This document shows positions 42,797 to 52,706 of a stretch of DNA of 64,000 nucleotides, one piece after another. The stretch lies in the NCBI RefSeq assembly GCF_020216525.1, contig NZ_JAIWOY010000003.1:268344-332343 (forward strand). The letters run 5' to 3'. Source of the DNA: Nocardioides nematodiphilus. GTDB taxonomy: Bacteria; Actinomycetota; Actinomycetes; Propionibacteriales; Nocardioidaceae. Position 1 is the stretch's first letter. Each line of letters begins with the position of its first letter. The notes beneath the pieces are model-generated. The model did no database searches. It saw only the letters and a list, made by a program, of their open reading frames with translations, and was not told the origin of the DNA. The translations under genes and the position numbers were made by a program.

Positions 42797-43435
42797 ATGG
42801 CGGTGCGCGTGCTCGGGATCGACCCCGGCCTGACCCGGTGTGGCATCGGTGTCGTCGACGGCGACCTCGGCAAGCCGCTGACCCTCATCGACGTCAACGT
42901 CATCAAGACGACCTCGACGCTTCCGGTCTGGGAGCGGCTGGTGACGATCGAGAAGGGCATCGACGCCTGGATCGAGGAGCACCGGCCCGACGCGGTCAGC
43001 ATCGAGCGGATCTTCGCCCGCTCGGACGTCTCCACCATCATGGGCACCGCCCAGGCCAGCGGCCTGGCGATGGTCTGCGCCGCCCGCCGGGGCATCCCGG
43101 TCGCTCTGCACACCCCGTCGGAGGTCAAGGCCGCCGTCTCCGGCAACGGCCGCGCCGACAAGGCGCAGGTCGGCGCGATGGTGACCCGCATCCTGCGGCT
43201 GAGCGAGATGCCGAAGCCCGCCGACGCCGCGGACGCGCTCGCGCTGGCCATCACCCACATCTGGCGCGGCGGCGCCCAGGCCCGGATCGACCAGGCCGCC
43301 AGCAACGCCGGCGCCGGCACCACCGCTGCGCGCAACCAGGACCGCATCGAGGCGGCCCTCGCCGCCGCCAAGCAGTCGCAGGCGCGCCTCGCGCGCACCG
43401 CCCGCTCCACCCGTACGACGATGGGAACACCGTGA
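42797..43435 (+). CDS. ruvC: Holliday junction resolvase RuvC
   Basis: A 212-residue RNase H-fold endonuclease that cuts Holliday junctions. Catalytic acids appear in [11 protein letters not shown] (Asp9), SIERIF (Glu70) and the DAADALALA block. The C-terminal tail beyond the fold is Ala/Arg-rich. GGGGAGGT precedes ATG 42797. The stop overlaps ruvA by 4 nt, so ruvC, ruvA and ruvB are one operon. Confidence 0.96.
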   Translation: MAVRVLGIDPGLTRCGIGVVDGDLGKPLTLIDVNVIKTTSTLPVWERLVTIEKGIDAWIEEHRPDAVSIERIFARSDVSTIMGTAQASGLAMVCAARRGIPVALHTPSEVKAAVSGNGRADKAQVGAMVTRILRLSEMPKPADAADALALAITHIWRGGAQARIDQAASNAGAGTTAARNQDRIEAALAAAKQSQARLARTARSTRTTMGTP

Positions 43436-44043
43436 TCGCTTTCGTCCGTGGCACCGTCGCCGCCGTCACCCTGACCAGCGCTGTCGTCGAGGTGGGCGGC
43501 ATCGGCCTCGAGCTGATGTGCACGCCGGCCACCCTCGCCACCCTGCGCACCGGCACGGAGGCGAACCTCCCGAGCTCGATGGTCGTGCGCGAGGACTCGC
43601 TGACCCTGTTCGGCTTCGCCGACGAGGACGAGAAGCAGATGTTCGAGCTGCTCCAGACCGCGTCCGGCGTCGGGCCCAAGCTCGCCCAGGCGATGCTGGC
43701 CGTGCTGTCCCCGGACGGCCTGCGCACCTCGATCGCCGGCGACGACGTCAAGACGCTGACCCGCGTGCCCGGCATCGGCCAGAAGGGTGCCCAGCGGATC
43801 ATCCTCGAGCTCAAGGACCGGATCGGCGCCCCGGTCCGCGCCGGCCTGCCGTCCGGTCCGCTCGGCACCGGTGCCGCGGCCCCGTGGCGCGACCAGGTCG
43901 TCCAGGGCCTCACCGGTCTCGGGTACGCCACCAAGGATGCCGAGAAGGCCGTCGACGCGGTCGCCGACCAGGCCGAGGCGACCTCGACCCCCGACGTGGG
44001 CGCGCTGCTGCGCGCCGCGCTGCAGTCGCTGAGCAAGGCGTAA
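43432..44043 (+). CDS. ruvA: Holliday junction branch migration protein RuvA
   Basis: A 203-residue DNA-binding subunit of the RuvAB branch-migration motor. An OB-fold N terminus ([20 protein letters not shown]) is followed by two helix-hairpin-helix motifs ([13 protein letters not shown] and [13 protein letters not shown]), and domain III binds RuvB. The start is GTG 43432, overlapping the ruvC stop. Full length. Confidence 0.96.
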   Translation: MIAFVRGTVAAVTLTSAVVEVGGIGLELMCTPATLATLRTGTEANLPSSMVVREDSLTLFGFADEDEKQMFELLQTASGVGPKLAQAMLAVLSPDGLRTSIAGDDVKTLTRVPGIGQKGAQRIILELKDRIGAPVRAGLPSGPLGTGAAAPWRDQVVQGLTGLGYATKDAEKAVDAVADQAEATSTPDVGALLRAALQSLSKA

Positions 44044-44055
44044 GGCGGTCCGGAG

Positions 44056-45141
44056 ATGTACGACGACGAGCTCACCGCGGCCGAGGCCGCCCACCTCGAG
44101 CGGATGGGAGGTAGCGAGCCCCTGTCCGTCGACGTCCAGGACGACGAGCGCGTCATCGAGGCGGCGCTGCGTCCCAAGAGCCTCGATGAGGTCGTCGGCC
44201 AGACCCGGGTACGCGCCCAGCTCGGACTCGTCCTCGAGGCCGCCAAGCAGCGCGGCCGCGCACCCGACCACGTGCTGCTCAGCGGCCCGCCCGGACTCGG
44301 CAAGACCACCCTGGCGATGATCATCGCCGCCGAGATGGGCACGCCGCTGCGCCTGACCAGCGGCCCGGCGATCACCCACGCCGGCGACCTGGCCGCCATC
44401 CTCAGTGGCTTGAACGAGGGCGACGTCCTCTTCGTCGACGAGGTCCACCGGATGAGCCGGCCCGCCGAGGAGATGCTCTACCTGGCGATGGAGGACTTCC
44501 GCGTCGACGTCGTGATCGGCAAGGGCCCCGGCGCGACGGCGATCCCGCTCGAGCTGCCGCCGTTCACCCTCGTCGGCGCCACCACCCGCGCGGGCCTGTT
44601 GCCCGGCCCCCTGCGCGACCGGTTCGGCTTCACCGGCCACCTGGAGTTCTACGAGCCCGACGAGCTCGACCTGATCGTCCGCCGCTCCGCCGGACTGCTC
44701 GGTGTCGAGGTCGACGCCGCCGGCTCCGCCGAGATCGCCTCGCGCTCGCGCGGCACCCCGCGGATCGCCAACCGCCTCCTGCGCCGGGTCCGCGACTACG
44801 CGCAGGTCCGTGCCGACGGCGTCGTCACCCGCGACCTGGCCCGCAAGGCCCTCGACCTCTACGAGGTCGACCCGCTCGGCCTCGACCGGCTCGACCGGGC
44901 GGTGCTCGACGCCCTGTGCCGTCGCTTCGGCGGGGGACCGGTCGGCATCTCCACGCTCGCGGTGGCCGTCGGTGAGGAGCGCGAGACCGTGGAGGAGGTG
45001 GCCGAGCCCTTCCTCGTCCGCAACGGCTTCCTCGCCCGTACGCCCCGTGGCCGGGTCGCGACGCCGGGCGCCTGGACCCATCTCGGCCTCACCGCGCCCG
45101 CGGGCGGCATGAACGGCTGGGAAACCCTGCTCGACGAGTGA
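44056..45141 (+). CDS. ruvB: Holliday junction branch migration ATPase RuvB
   Basis: A 361-residue AAA+ ATPase. Walker [10 protein letters not shown] is at 77-85, Walker B is [10 protein letters not shown], sensor 1 is in [11 protein letters not shown], the Arg finger region is LRDRFGF, and the C-terminal winged helix starts near 275. It starts 12 nt after the ruvA stop. The N-terminal acidic extension of about 35 residues is usual for actinobacteria. Confidence 0.96.
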   Translation: MYDDELTAAEAAHLERMGGSEPLSVDVQDDERVIEAALRPKSLDEVVGQTRVRAQLGLVLEAAKQRGRAPDHVLLSGPPGLGKTTLAMIIAAEMGTPLRLTSGPAITHAGDLAAILSGLNEGDVLFVDEVHRMSRPAEEMLYLAMEDFRVDVVIGKGPGATAIPLELPPFTLVGATTRAGLLPGPLRDRFGFTGHLEFYEPDELDLIVRRSAGLLGVEVDAAGSAEIASRSRGTPRIANRLLRRVRDYAQVRADGVVTRDLARKALDLYEVDPLGLDRLDRAVLDALCRRFGGGPVGISTLAVAVGEERETVEEVAEPFLVRNGFLARTPRGRVATPGAWTHLGLTAPAGGMNGWETLLDE

Positions 45142-45272
45142 GGTCCGCTCCGCCTCGGACCTGGGTCGGATGTGGCGTGGGTGACATTCTCTGTGCAGGT
45201 GATGGCTACACTTGCGCGTCGGCTGGTCGTAGGCCTGTCCCCGCCCCTTAACTCTGGAGTCTGAGTAGCGCC

Positions 45273-45671
45273 GTGCAGTTCTTGCCTTTCGTCCTCATCA
45301 TCGCCGTCTTCTGGTTCCTGATCATCAGGCCGCAGCAGAAGCGCCAGCGCGCCGCCCAGCAGATGCAGACCACGCTCGCCGTGGACAGCAAGGTGATGCT
45401 GAGCTCCGGAATCTTCGCCACGGTCACCGAGATCACCGACGACTACATCGGAGTCGAGGTCGCCGAGGGCGTCTCGATCAAGGTCGTCCGGGCCGCGATC
45501 TCGCGCATCCTTCCGGAGGACTTCGGTGAGGAGACCGAGGGGGAGCTGGAGGACGAGGCCACCGACGCGACCGCCGCCGTCGAGGTCCCCGAGGCGGCCG
45601 ACGAGAGCGTCGAGGAGACCCTCGCCAAGTACACCCCCGAGCCCGTGCAGCAGGCGGAGAAGAACGACTGA
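45273..45671 (+). CDS. yajC: Preprotein translocase subunit YajC
   Basis: A 132-residue Sec accessory protein. It has a single N-terminal helix (LPFVLIIAVFWFLIIRP), the conserved QQKRQRAAQQMQ and a small SH3-like domain, and then an acidic Glu-rich tail. The start is GTG 45273 with CTGGAG upstream. It overlaps secD by 1 nt (TGATG). The 131-nt gap after ruvB contains TACACT at 45207-45212 as a possible -10. Confidence 0.93.
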   Translation: MQFLPFVLIIAVFWFLIIRPQQKRQRAAQQMQTTLAVDSKVMLSSGIFATVTEITDDYIGVEVAEGVSIKVVRAAISRILPEDFGEETEGELEDEATDATAAVEVPEAADESVEETLAKYTPEPVQQAEKND

Positions 45672-47368
45672 TGGCCAACAAGAAGCCCCGTCCGGGGCGC
45701 ACTCTCACCGCCTTCTTCCTGGCGCTCGTCGTGGCCTACGGCCTCGTCGCGCTGGGCGGCAAGTGGAAGCCCGAGCTCGGTCTCGACCTGCAGGGCGGCA
45801 CCCGGATCACCCTGATCGCCTCGGGCCACCCGAGCACCGAGAACCTCGACGAGGCCCGTGGCATCATCGACCAGCGCGTCAACGGCTCCGGCGTCACCGA
45901 GGCCAGCGTCACCCGCCAGGGCAGCAACCTGATCGTGGTCGAGATCCCCGGCAAGAGCCGCCAGGACCTCGTCGACACCGTGGCGCGCCAGGCGCAGATG
46001 CGCTTCCGCCTGGTGGCCTGCCAGGACACCTGTGCGTCCAGCGCCGCCGGCGCCGGCGCCGCGGGCGGGGCGACCGCGGGCACGGGTGCCACCGGTGGCG
46101 GCACGGGCATCGCCGGCCAGCGTGCCGGTCTCGGCTTCGACCACAAGAAGCCCGCCGCCACGAAGAAGGCTCAGACCCCGGCCGCGTCCCCGACGCCGGT
46201 CAGCGGCGACACGGCTGCGCCGAGCGACGCCGCCAGTCCGACGACGTCCGGCGAGCCGGACGCGAAGGGCGACATCTCCGTCGACGACGCCGTGAAGTTC
46301 ATGGGGAACCCGCCGGCCGACCAGGTCGCCAAGTTCGACGCGTTCACGTGCCCGACCGGCAGCACCGCCCCGGTCGTGGTGGACAACCCGAGCGCCCCGC
46401 TCATCACGTGTGACGCGCAGGGCCACAAGTACCTGCTCTCGCCGGCGATCATCGAGGGCACCGAGCTCAGCGGCGCCTCGGCCCAGGTCCCGCAGAACAG
46501 CGTGCAGTGGGCGGTGAGCCTGAGCTTCCACAGCGCCGGCCGCAGCGCCTTCGCCGACGCCACCGACGCCGTCCACCAGAACGGCGGCCTGTTCGCCATC
46601 GTCCTCGACGGACAGGTCATCTCGGCGGCGACCGCTGAGGGCCGGATCAACGGCGACGCCCAGATCACCGGCAACTTCACGCAGGACGAGGCGCAGAGCC
46701 TCGCCACCAGCCTCAAGTACGGCTCGCTGCCGATCGCGTTCGACAAGAACGGCACCTCCAGCGAGGTCATCGGACCCACGCTCGCCGGCAACCAGCTCAA
46801 CGCCGGTCTGCTCGCGGGCGGCCTCGGCATCCTGCTCGTGATGGTCTACTGCCTCTTCTACTACCGCGGGCTCGGCATCGTCGTCATCTCGTCCCTGGTC
46901 TTCGCGGCCGGCTGGACGTACGCGATGGTCCTGCTGCTGTCCAAGACCGCCGGCTTCACGCTGACCCTGCCCGGCATCGCCGGTCTGATCATCGCGGTCG
47001 GCATCACCGCGGACTCCTTCATCATCTTCTTCGAGCGCATCCGTGACGAGATGCGCGAGGGCCGCTCGATGCGGGTCGCCGTGGAGACCGGCTGGGTCCG
47101 CGCCAAGCGCACCCGGATCGGCGCGAGCTTCGTCTCGCTCTTCTCCGCCGCGATCCTCTACATCTTCGCGACCGGCGTGGTGAAGGGCTTCGGCTTCGCG
47201 CTGGGCCTGTCCACGGTCATCGACCTCGCGGTCCTCTTCTGGTTCACCAAGCCGCTGGTGTCCTGGTTCGCGCGCTTCCACTTCTTCAACGGTGGCGGCA
47301 AGCTCTCCGGGCTCAGCCCCGAAACACTGGGCATCGACGCTCCCGTCGCTGCTGGAGGTAAGGCCTGA
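45671..47368 (+). CDS. secD: Protein translocase subunit SecD
   Basis: A 565-residue membrane protein of the SecDF complex that uses the proton gradient to aid export. Six helices are present, with the D1 block GLDLQGGTRITL at about 37-48 and the D5 block GIAGLIIAVGITADSF near 440. A long low-complexity Ala/Gly/Thr/Pro insertion (about 120-200) interrupts the first periplasmic domain, as in other actinobacteria. It overlaps yajC and secF by 1 nt each. Confidence 0.95.
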   Translation: MANKKPRPGRTLTAFFLALVVAYGLVALGGKWKPELGLDLQGGTRITLIASGHPSTENLDEARGIIDQRVNGSGVTEASVTRQGSNLIVVEIPGKSRQDLVDTVARQAQMRFRLVACQDTCASSAAGAGAAGGATAGTGATGGGTGIAGQRAGLGFDHKKPAATKKAQTPAASPTPVSGDTAAPSDAASPTTSGEPDAKGDISVDDAVKFMGNPPADQVAKFDAFTCPTGSTAPVVVDNPSAPLITCDAQGHKYLLSPAIIEGTELSGASAQVPQNSVQWAVSLSFHSAGRSAFADATDAVHQNGGLFAIVLDGQVISAATAEGRINGDAQITGNFTQDEAQSLATSLKYGSLPIAFDKNGTSSEVIGPTLAGNQLNAGLLAGGLGILLVMVYCLFYYRGLGIVVISSLVFAAGWTYAMVLLLSKTAGFTLTLPGIAGLIIAVGITADSFIIFFERIRDEMREGRSMRVAVETGWVRAKRTRIGASFVSLFSAAILYIFATGVVKGFGFALGLSTVIDLAVLFWFTKPLVSWFARFHFFNGGGKLSGLSPETLGIDAPVAAGGKA

Positions 47369-48552
47369 TGGGTAAGTTCTCTCGGCTCGGTCACGAGCTG
47401 TCCACGGGCCACAAGTCGTACGACTTCATCGGCCGCCGCCCGTTCTGGTACTCGCTGTCCGGCGGCATCGTCCTCGCGGCACTGCTCGTCGTGATCTTCA
47501 ACGGCTTCAACTTCGGTGTGGAGTTCACCGGCGGCACCGAGATCCAGGTCAGCGGCCTGTCCTCGACCGACGCCGGCCAGGGCACGGCCGACACCCTGCG
47601 CGAGAAGGTCGCCGCCACCGGCATCGAGGCGGCCGCGCAGCCCGAGGTCGCCACCGCCGGCAGCAACGGCGTGACGATCACGGTCAAGGAGCTCACCGAG
47701 AGCGAGCAGGCGAAGGTCACCGACGTGATCGAGTCGGTCGTGACGATCGACAACCCCAAGGACCAGCTGACGGTCTCCTCCATCGGGGCCAGCTGGGGCC
47801 AGCAGGTCGCCCGCCGTGCGCTGATCGGCGTCGGCGTCTTCCTCGTCATCGTGATGCTCTTCATCGGGATGTACTTCCGCGAGTGGAAGATGTCGATCGC
47901 CGCGCTCTGCGCGCTGATCCACGACGTCCTCATCACGATGGGCATCTACTCGCTCTCCGGCTTCTCGGTCACCCCGGCGGCGGTCACCGGTCTGCTCGCG
48001 ATCCTGGGCTTCTCGCTCTACGACACCGTCGTCGTCTTCGACAAGGTCCGGGAGAACACCCACGACCTGCGCGCCTCCAAGACCACGTACGCCAAGGCGG
48101 CCAACCTGGCTGTCAACCAGACCCTGGTGCGCTCGATCAACACCGGCATCGTCGCGCTCATCCCGATCGGCGCGATCCTCGCGGTCAGCATGATCCAGCT
48201 CGGCGCGAGCACGCTGAAGGACCTCGCCCTGGCGCAGTTCGTCGGCATGGCCGTCGGCGTCTTCTCCTCGGTCTGGGTCGCCCCGCGCATCCTGGTCCAC
48301 CTCAAGTCCAACGAGTCCGAGGTCGTCCTGGCCGAGCGTCGCGCCAAGGCGAAGGCCAAGGCCAACGTCGACCCGTACGCCAACGTGCCGTCCTTCGCCG
48401 AGGACATGCCCCTCGGCGAGGGCGCCGAGCTCGGTGTCCCCACCGACGCGGAGCAGGGCCCCGCGCGGGCCCGTGGCCCCGTCGTACGCGACAGTCGCGC
48501 TGCGGGTCGCCCGCAGCCGTCGCGCGAGCCGCGCTCCAAGCGCACCAAGTGA
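47368..48552 (+). CDS. secF: Protein translocase subunit SecF
   Basis: A 394-residue partner of SecD with six helices. The start block FNFGVEFTGGTEIQV and the helix-4 motif VTGLLAILGFSLYDTVVVFD are characteristic. The C-terminal tail of about 75 residues is Arg- and Pro-rich, as in actinobacteria. ATG 47368 overlaps the secD stop by 1 nt. Confidence 0.95.
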   Translation: MGKFSRLGHELSTGHKSYDFIGRRPFWYSLSGGIVLAALLVVIFNGFNFGVEFTGGTEIQVSGLSSTDAGQGTADTLREKVAATGIEAAAQPEVATAGSNGVTITVKELTESEQAKVTDVIESVVTIDNPKDQLTVSSIGASWGQQVARRALIGVGVFLVIVMLFIGMYFREWKMSIAALCALIHDVLITMGIYSLSGFSVTPAAVTGLLAILGFSLYDTVVVFDKVRENTHDLRASKTTYAKAANLAVNQTLVRSINTGIVALIPIGAILAVSMIQLGASTLKDLALAQFVGMAVGVFSSVWVAPRILVHLKSNESEVVLAERRAKAKAKANVDPYANVPSFAEDMPLGEGAELGVPTDAEQGPARARGPVVRDSRAAGRPQPSREPRSKRTK

Positions 48553-48575
48553 ACCCAGCAGCAAGGAGCGGCGTG

Positions 48576-49115
48576 ATGAGCCTCGAGGACACCCTGGACC
48601 GTCTGGTCGTCGACGTCATCGACTACCCCAAGCCCGGGATCGTCTTCAAGGACATCACGCCGCTGCTGGCCGATCACGCCGGCTTCACCGAGGTCGTCGA
48701 GGCGCTCGCCGTCGCCGGCCGTGACGCCGACGGACGACCGATCGTCGACAAGGTGCTCGGCATGGAGGCACGCGGCTTCATCCTCGCCGCCCCCGTCGCG
48801 CTGGCGCTCGGGGCCGGCTTCATCCCGGTCCGCAAGGCCGGCAAGCTTCCCCGCGAGACCCATGCGGTCTCCTACTCCCTCGAGTACGGCGACGCCACAC
48901 TCGAGCTGCACCAGGACGCGGTCGCGCCGGGGGAGCGGGTGCTCCTGGTCGACGACGTGATCGCCACCGGCGGGACCGTCGCCGCCACCATCGACCTGGT
49001 GCGCCGCAGCGGCGCCGAGGTCGTCGGCGTCGCGGCGCTGATGGAGCTGGCCGCGCTCGCGGGTCGCACCGCGATCGGCACCGATGTGCCGATCACCGCG
49101 CTGATGCAGGTCTAG
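48576..49115 (+). CDS. apt: Adenine phosphoribosyltransferase
   Basis: A 179-residue salvage enzyme joining adenine to PRPP. The PRPP-binding block VLLVDDVIATGGTVAA is clear, and the N terminus has IDYPKPGIVFKDITPLL. CAAGGAG 7 nt upstream supports ATG 48576; GTG 48573 is an alternative. It lies between secF and rel, as in many actinobacteria, linking nucleotide salvage and stringent response genes. Confidence 0.95.
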   Translation: MSLEDTLDRLVVDVIDYPKPGIVFKDITPLLADHAGFTEVVEALAVAGRDADGRPIVDKVLGMEARGFILAAPVALALGAGFIPVRKAGKLPRETHAVSYSLEYGDATLELHQDAVAPGERVLLVDDVIATGGTVAATIDLVRRSGAEVVGVAALMELAALAGRTAIGTDVPITALMQV

Positions 49116-49219
49116 GCGACCACGCGAGGGACGGCGCGAGCGAGGGAACGAGCTCGGGCACGGGCCGCGAGTGCGGGAGCCCACCGCAGGACGCGGGGCG
49201 CGCCCACTAGACTCTGTGC

Positions 49220-51556
49220 ATGACTGAGGAGCGCACGTCCGCCACCCCGCGCGAGCCGGTGGTGCGGGTGCGCGAGGGCGGATCCACGGGCGCCCCGAGC
49301 GGGCGCCGGATGCGTGCCCGACTCGCCCGGATGGGCCAGCGCAACCCGGCGGCCAACCCGATGCTCGAGCCGCTCTTCCGGGCCGTGCGCGCCAACCACC
49401 CCAAGGCCGACCTCGCCCTGCTCGAGCGGGCGTACGTCACCGCCGAGCGCCTGCACGAGGGGCAGATGCGCAAGAGCGGCGACCCGTACATCACCCATCC
49501 GCTCGCGGTGACCACGATCCTCGCCGAGCTCGGCATGACCGAGCCGACGCTGGTCGCGGCCCTGCTGCACGACACCGTCGAGGACACCGCGTACACGCTC
49601 GACGAGCTGCGCCGCGACTTCGGTGACGAGGTCGCCGTGATGGTCGACGGCGTCACCAAGCTCGACAAGGTCCAGTACGGCGACAACGCCCAGGCCGAGA
49701 CGATCCGCAAGATGATCGTCGCGATGGCCAAGGACATCCGCGTCCTGGTCATCAAGCTCGCCGACCGGCTGCACAACATGCGCACCCTGCGCCACGTGCC
49801 GCAGAAGTCGCAGGAGCGCTCCGCGCACGAGACCCTCGACATCTACGCGCCGCTGGCCCACCGGCTCGGCATGAACACCATCAAGTGGGAGCTCGAGGAC
49901 CTCGCCTTCGGGACCCTGCACCCCAAGATCTACGACGAGATCGTGCGGCTGGTCGCCGAGCGCGCGCCCTCGCGCGACCAGTTCCTCGCCCAGGTGATCA
50001 GCCAGGTCGAGGAGGACCTGCGCGAGGCCAAGATCAAGGCCACGGTCACCGGGCGACCGAAGCACTACTACTCGATCTACCAGAAGATGATCGTCGGCGG
50101 TAAGGACTTCTCCGACATCTACGATCTGGTCGGCATCCGCATCCTCGTCGCCGAGGACCGTGACTGCTACTCCGTGCTCGGCGTCCTGCACTCGCGCTGG
50201 AACCCGGTGCTCGGCCGGTTCAAGGACTACATCTCGCTGCCGAAGTTCAACCTCTACCAGTCGCTGCACACCACCGTGATCGGCCCGCAGGGCAAGCCGG
50301 TGGAGATGCAGGTGCGCACGTTCGCGATGCACCGTCGCGCCGAGTACGGCGTCGCGGCGCACTGGAAGTACAAGGAGGACGGGCGCAGCGGCGAGACCGG
50401 GCAGAGCTCCGGGGGCGAGCGGCGTGCCGACCTCGACGACATGGGCTGGGTGCGTCAGCTGCTCGACTGGCAGTCCGAGGTCGAGGACCCGGGGGAGTTC
50501 CTGGAGTCGCTGCGCTTCGAGATGCACCGCGCCGAGGTCTACGTCTTCACCCCGCGCGGCGATGTGATCGCGCTGCCTGCGGGCTCGACACCCGTCGACT
50601 TCGCGTACGCCGTCCACACCGAGGTCGGGCACAAGACCATCGGTGCGCGGGTCAACGGCCGGCTGGTGCCGCTCGAGTCGACGCTCGAGAACGGCGACGT
50701 GGTCGAGATGTTCACCTCCAAGGCGCCCACCGCCGGCCCGTCGCGGGACTGGCTGGGCTTCGTGAAGTCGAACCGGGCCCGCTCCAAGATCCGCGCCTGG
50801 TTCACCAAGGAGCGACGCGAGGAGGCCATCGAGAAGGGCCAGGACGCGATCGCCAAGCTGATGCGCAAGGAGGGGCTGCCGCTCAAGCGGCTCATGTCCC
50901 ACGAGTCGCTCAACCTGGCCGCGGCCCACTTCAACATCGCGGACGTCTCCGCGCTCTACGCCGCCGTCGGCGAGGGCAACCTGTCGGCCCAGGCCGTCGT
51001 ACGCCGCGTCGTCGACGAGCACGGTGGTGACGCCGGGGCGGCGGAGGACCTCGCCGAGGCCGTCACCATCACCCGCCCGCGGCGCTCCAAGATCACCACC
51101 GGCGGCGACGCCGGCGTGGTGGTCAAGGGCAGTGACGCCGACGTGTGGATCAAGCTGGCCAAGTGCTGCACCCCGGTGCCGCCCGACCAGATCCTCGGCT
51201 TCGTCACCAAGGGCGGCGGCGTCTCGGTCCACCGGCTCGACTGCACCAACACCGCCGAGCTCAAGACCCAGCCCGAGAAGCTCCTCGAGGTCGAGTGGGC
51301 CCCGACGTCCTCCTCGACGTTCCTGGTCAACATCCAGGTCGAGGCGCTCGACCGCGCGCGGCTGCTCTCCGACATCACGATGGCGCTCTCGGACGCCCAC
51401 GTGAACATCCTCTCCGCGCAGCTCACCACCTCCCGCGACCGGGTCGCCAAGTCCCGCTTCACGTTCGAGATGGCGGATGCGAAGCACTTGGACACGGTGC
51501 TGAAGGGCGTACGGAACGTGCCGGGGGTCTTCGACGCGTACCGCGTCACCTCCTAG
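49220..51556 (+). CDS. rel: Bifunctional (p)ppGpp synthetase/hydrolase
   Basis: A 778-residue Rel protein. The HD hydrolase has His93 (THPLAV) and His117-Asp118 (HDTVEDT). The synthetase domain follows ([20 protein letters not shown]), then TGS ([20 protein letters not shown]), a helical/zinc-finger region with KCCTPVPPD, and a C-terminal ACT domain. Both active sites look intact. TAGACT ends 6 nt before ATG 49220, suggesting a leaderless start. The 3' end abuts the 22-bp repeat array at 51557. Confidence 0.96.
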   Translation: MTEERTSATPREPVVRVREGGSTGAPSGRRMRARLARMGQRNPAANPMLEPLFRAVRANHPKADLALLERAYVTAERLHEGQMRKSGDPYITHPLAVTTILAELGMTEPTLVAALLHDTVEDTAYTLDELRRDFGDEVAVMVDGVTKLDKVQYGDNAQAETIRKMIVAMAKDIRVLVIKLADRLHNMRTLRHVPQKSQERSAHETLDIYAPLAHRLGMNTIKWELEDLAFGTLHPKIYDEIVRLVAERAPSRDQFLAQVISQVEEDLREAKIKATVTGRPKHYYSIYQKMIVGGKDFSDIYDLVGIRILVAEDRDCYSVLGVLHSRWNPVLGRFKDYISLPKFNLYQSLHTTVIGPQGKPVEMQVRTFAMHRRAEYGVAAHWKYKEDGRSGETGQSSGGERRADLDDMGWVRQLLDWQSEVEDPGEFLESLRFEMHRAEVYVFTPRGDVIALPAGSTPVDFAYAVHTEVGHKTIGARVNGRLVPLESTLENGDVVEMFTSKAPTAGPSRDWLGFVKSNRARSKIRAWFTKERREEAIEKGQDAIAKLMRKEGLPLKRLMSHESLNLAAAHFNIADVSALYAAVGEGNLSAQAVVRRVVDEHGGDAGAAEDLAEAVTITRPRRSKITTGGDAGVVVKGSDADVWIKLAKCCTPVPPDQILGFVTKGGGVSVHRLDCTNTAELKTQPEKLLEVEWAPTSSSTFLVNIQVEALDRARLLSDITMALSDAHVNILSAQLTTSRDRVAKSRFTFEMADAKHLDTVLKGVRNVPGVFDAYRVTS

Positions 51557-51613
51557 CTCGAGAGGTCACGTGTTGCGGGTCGAGTGGTCACTTCTTGAGG
51601 GGCGAGTGTCCGA
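51557..51613 (-). repeat. Array A of a 22-bp direct repeat
   Basis: On the minus strand the motif GTGACC-x-CTCGACCC-x-CAAC recurs with exact 22-nt spacing; the GTGACC cores are at 51593-51588 and 51571-51566 (5' to 3' on minus), with a degenerate third unit before them. It fills the space between the rel stop and the stop of the DUF559 gene. Array B on the other side of that gene is in the opposite orientation. Confidence 0.8.
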
Positions 51614-52534
51614 TCACCAGCGACGGGTGGTGTACGCCGACGCGAGCTCGGCGCGCAGCTCGCGCAGCCAGCGCTCGAGCGCATCGCCGCTGAAGTCACC
51701 GAGGCGTACGACGATCCGCGTCCAGCCAAGTGCGCGCAGCCACTGGTGTCGCTCCCGGTCGTACGTGCGTTGCTCCTCGGTCATCTCATGGAACTCGCGG
51801 CCGTCGTACTCGACGTACAGCCGGTGCTCGGGGTAGGCGAAGTCAAGGCGGAATGTCGGGACGCCGTCCACGTCGATCCAGTACTGGGGCGTCGGCAGCG
51901 GCAGCCCGGCATCGTGGATCGCGAGGAGTGTCCAGGCCTCACGGTGCGACTCGACCCGTGGCTCGACGAAGGGCGCCAGCTCGCGAAGCTGAAGCACGCC
52001 GCGACGACGCTGGAATCGTTCGCCGCCCGCGACCAGGTCGGGGACGGTGACGCCGTGCCCCCGGGCCAGCAGGCACAGCGCGGCGTACGCCTCGCGGCGA
52101 CGAAGGTGGCAGCCGAGGTCGAGCGCCGTCCGAAGCGGCGTCGTCACTCGTACGCCGCCCAGCTCCGTCACATCGCTCGCGCCGAGGTCGCGGGTCCGTC
52201 CGCGCACCCCGGTCAGGCGGCTCCTGGTGCGACCACGCAATGCGCAGGTCTCGACCGGCGCACCGTGACTCGACTCGGCCGATGCGTAGGTGTCGACACC
52301 GTGCAGCCACGCGGCGGTCCGGTCGACCACCACCTGCGTCGGCTCGACCACCAGCCGCAGGGCCGCAGTGCGAAGGGCCACGGAGTCCTCGATGGTGGCG
52401 TCGACGTAGACGCCTCGCAGGAGACGTCGGAGCCGTCCTGCCTCGAGGGCACTCCTCAGCGTCCAGGGGCTCAGACCGAGACCGGCGCACTCGGCATGGG
52501 CGAACGGCGCGGCAGGGAGCGCTACGGGAGACAT
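51614..52534 (-). CDS. DUF559/Vsr-like nuclease with AbiEi-like N terminus
   Basis: A 306-residue protein. Residues about 1-95 match the winged-helix and antitoxin-like start of AbiEi proteins (LEAGRLRRLLRGVYVDATI, TAAWLHGVDTY). Residues about 205-305 form a DUF559-type restriction endonuclease fold with FRLDFAYPEHRLYVEYDG and a following helix-sheet (ALGWTRIVVRLGDF). The acid pair and Glu-x-Asp fit the metal site. No partner toxin or methylase gene is adjacent. Arrays A and B flank it in opposite orientation, suggesting a mobile cassette. A stem-loop (52624-52655) stands upstream. Confidence 0.82.
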   Translation of the reverse strand: MSPVALPAAPFAHAECAGLGLSPWTLRSALEAGRLRRLLRGVYVDATIEDSVALRTAALRLVVEPTQVVVDRTAAWLHGVDTYASAESSHGAPVETCALRGRTRSRLTGVRGRTRDLGASDVTELGGVRVTTPLRTALDLGCHLRRREAYAALCLLARGHGVTVPDLVAGGERFQRRRGVLQLRELAPFVEPRVESHREAWTLLAIHDAGLPLPTPQYWIDVDGVPTFRLDFAYPEHRLYVEYDGREFHEMTEEQRTYDRERHQWLRALGWTRIVVRLGDFSGDALERWLRELRAELASAYTTRRW

Positions 52535-52623
52535 GGCGCCCAGCCTCTTCGTCCCTCCGGTGCTGCGCCACGGGCCGCTCGTCGCCTGTGGAGAAGCGGA
52601 GGCAGGGCGTGTCTGTGAACGGA

Positions 52624-52655
52624 AAGTGGCCGCTGCCGACCGGCAGCGACCACTT
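52624..52655. repeat. Stem-loop upstream of the DUF559 gene
   Basis: AAGTGG/CCACTT and GCTGCC/GGCAGC pair around a GACC loop, with a 2x2 internal bulge. It lies directly beside array B and shares the CCACTT sequence with it, so it may be part of the same repeated unit. Confidence 0.55.
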
Positions 52656-52706
52656 ATACCGCAAAAGGTGACCTCTCAACCCACGAGAAGTGACCTCTCA
52701 ACCTCA
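52646..52706 (+). repeat. Array B of the 22-bp direct repeat
   Basis: GTGACCTCTCAACCC units begin at 52668 and 52690 (22-nt spacing), with a more degenerate unit from 52646. The array ends at the stop of the DUF349 gene. It is inverted relative to array A across the DUF559 gene. Confidence 0.8.

Noticed and set aside
42505..45081. An 858-residue minus-strand frame opposite ruvCAB
   Set aside because: Antisense of three certain genes, with repetitive Ala/Gly/Arg composition and no motif.
49112..51487. A 791-residue minus-strand frame opposite rel
   Set aside because: Antisense shadow of rel; no recognisable domain or ribosome site.
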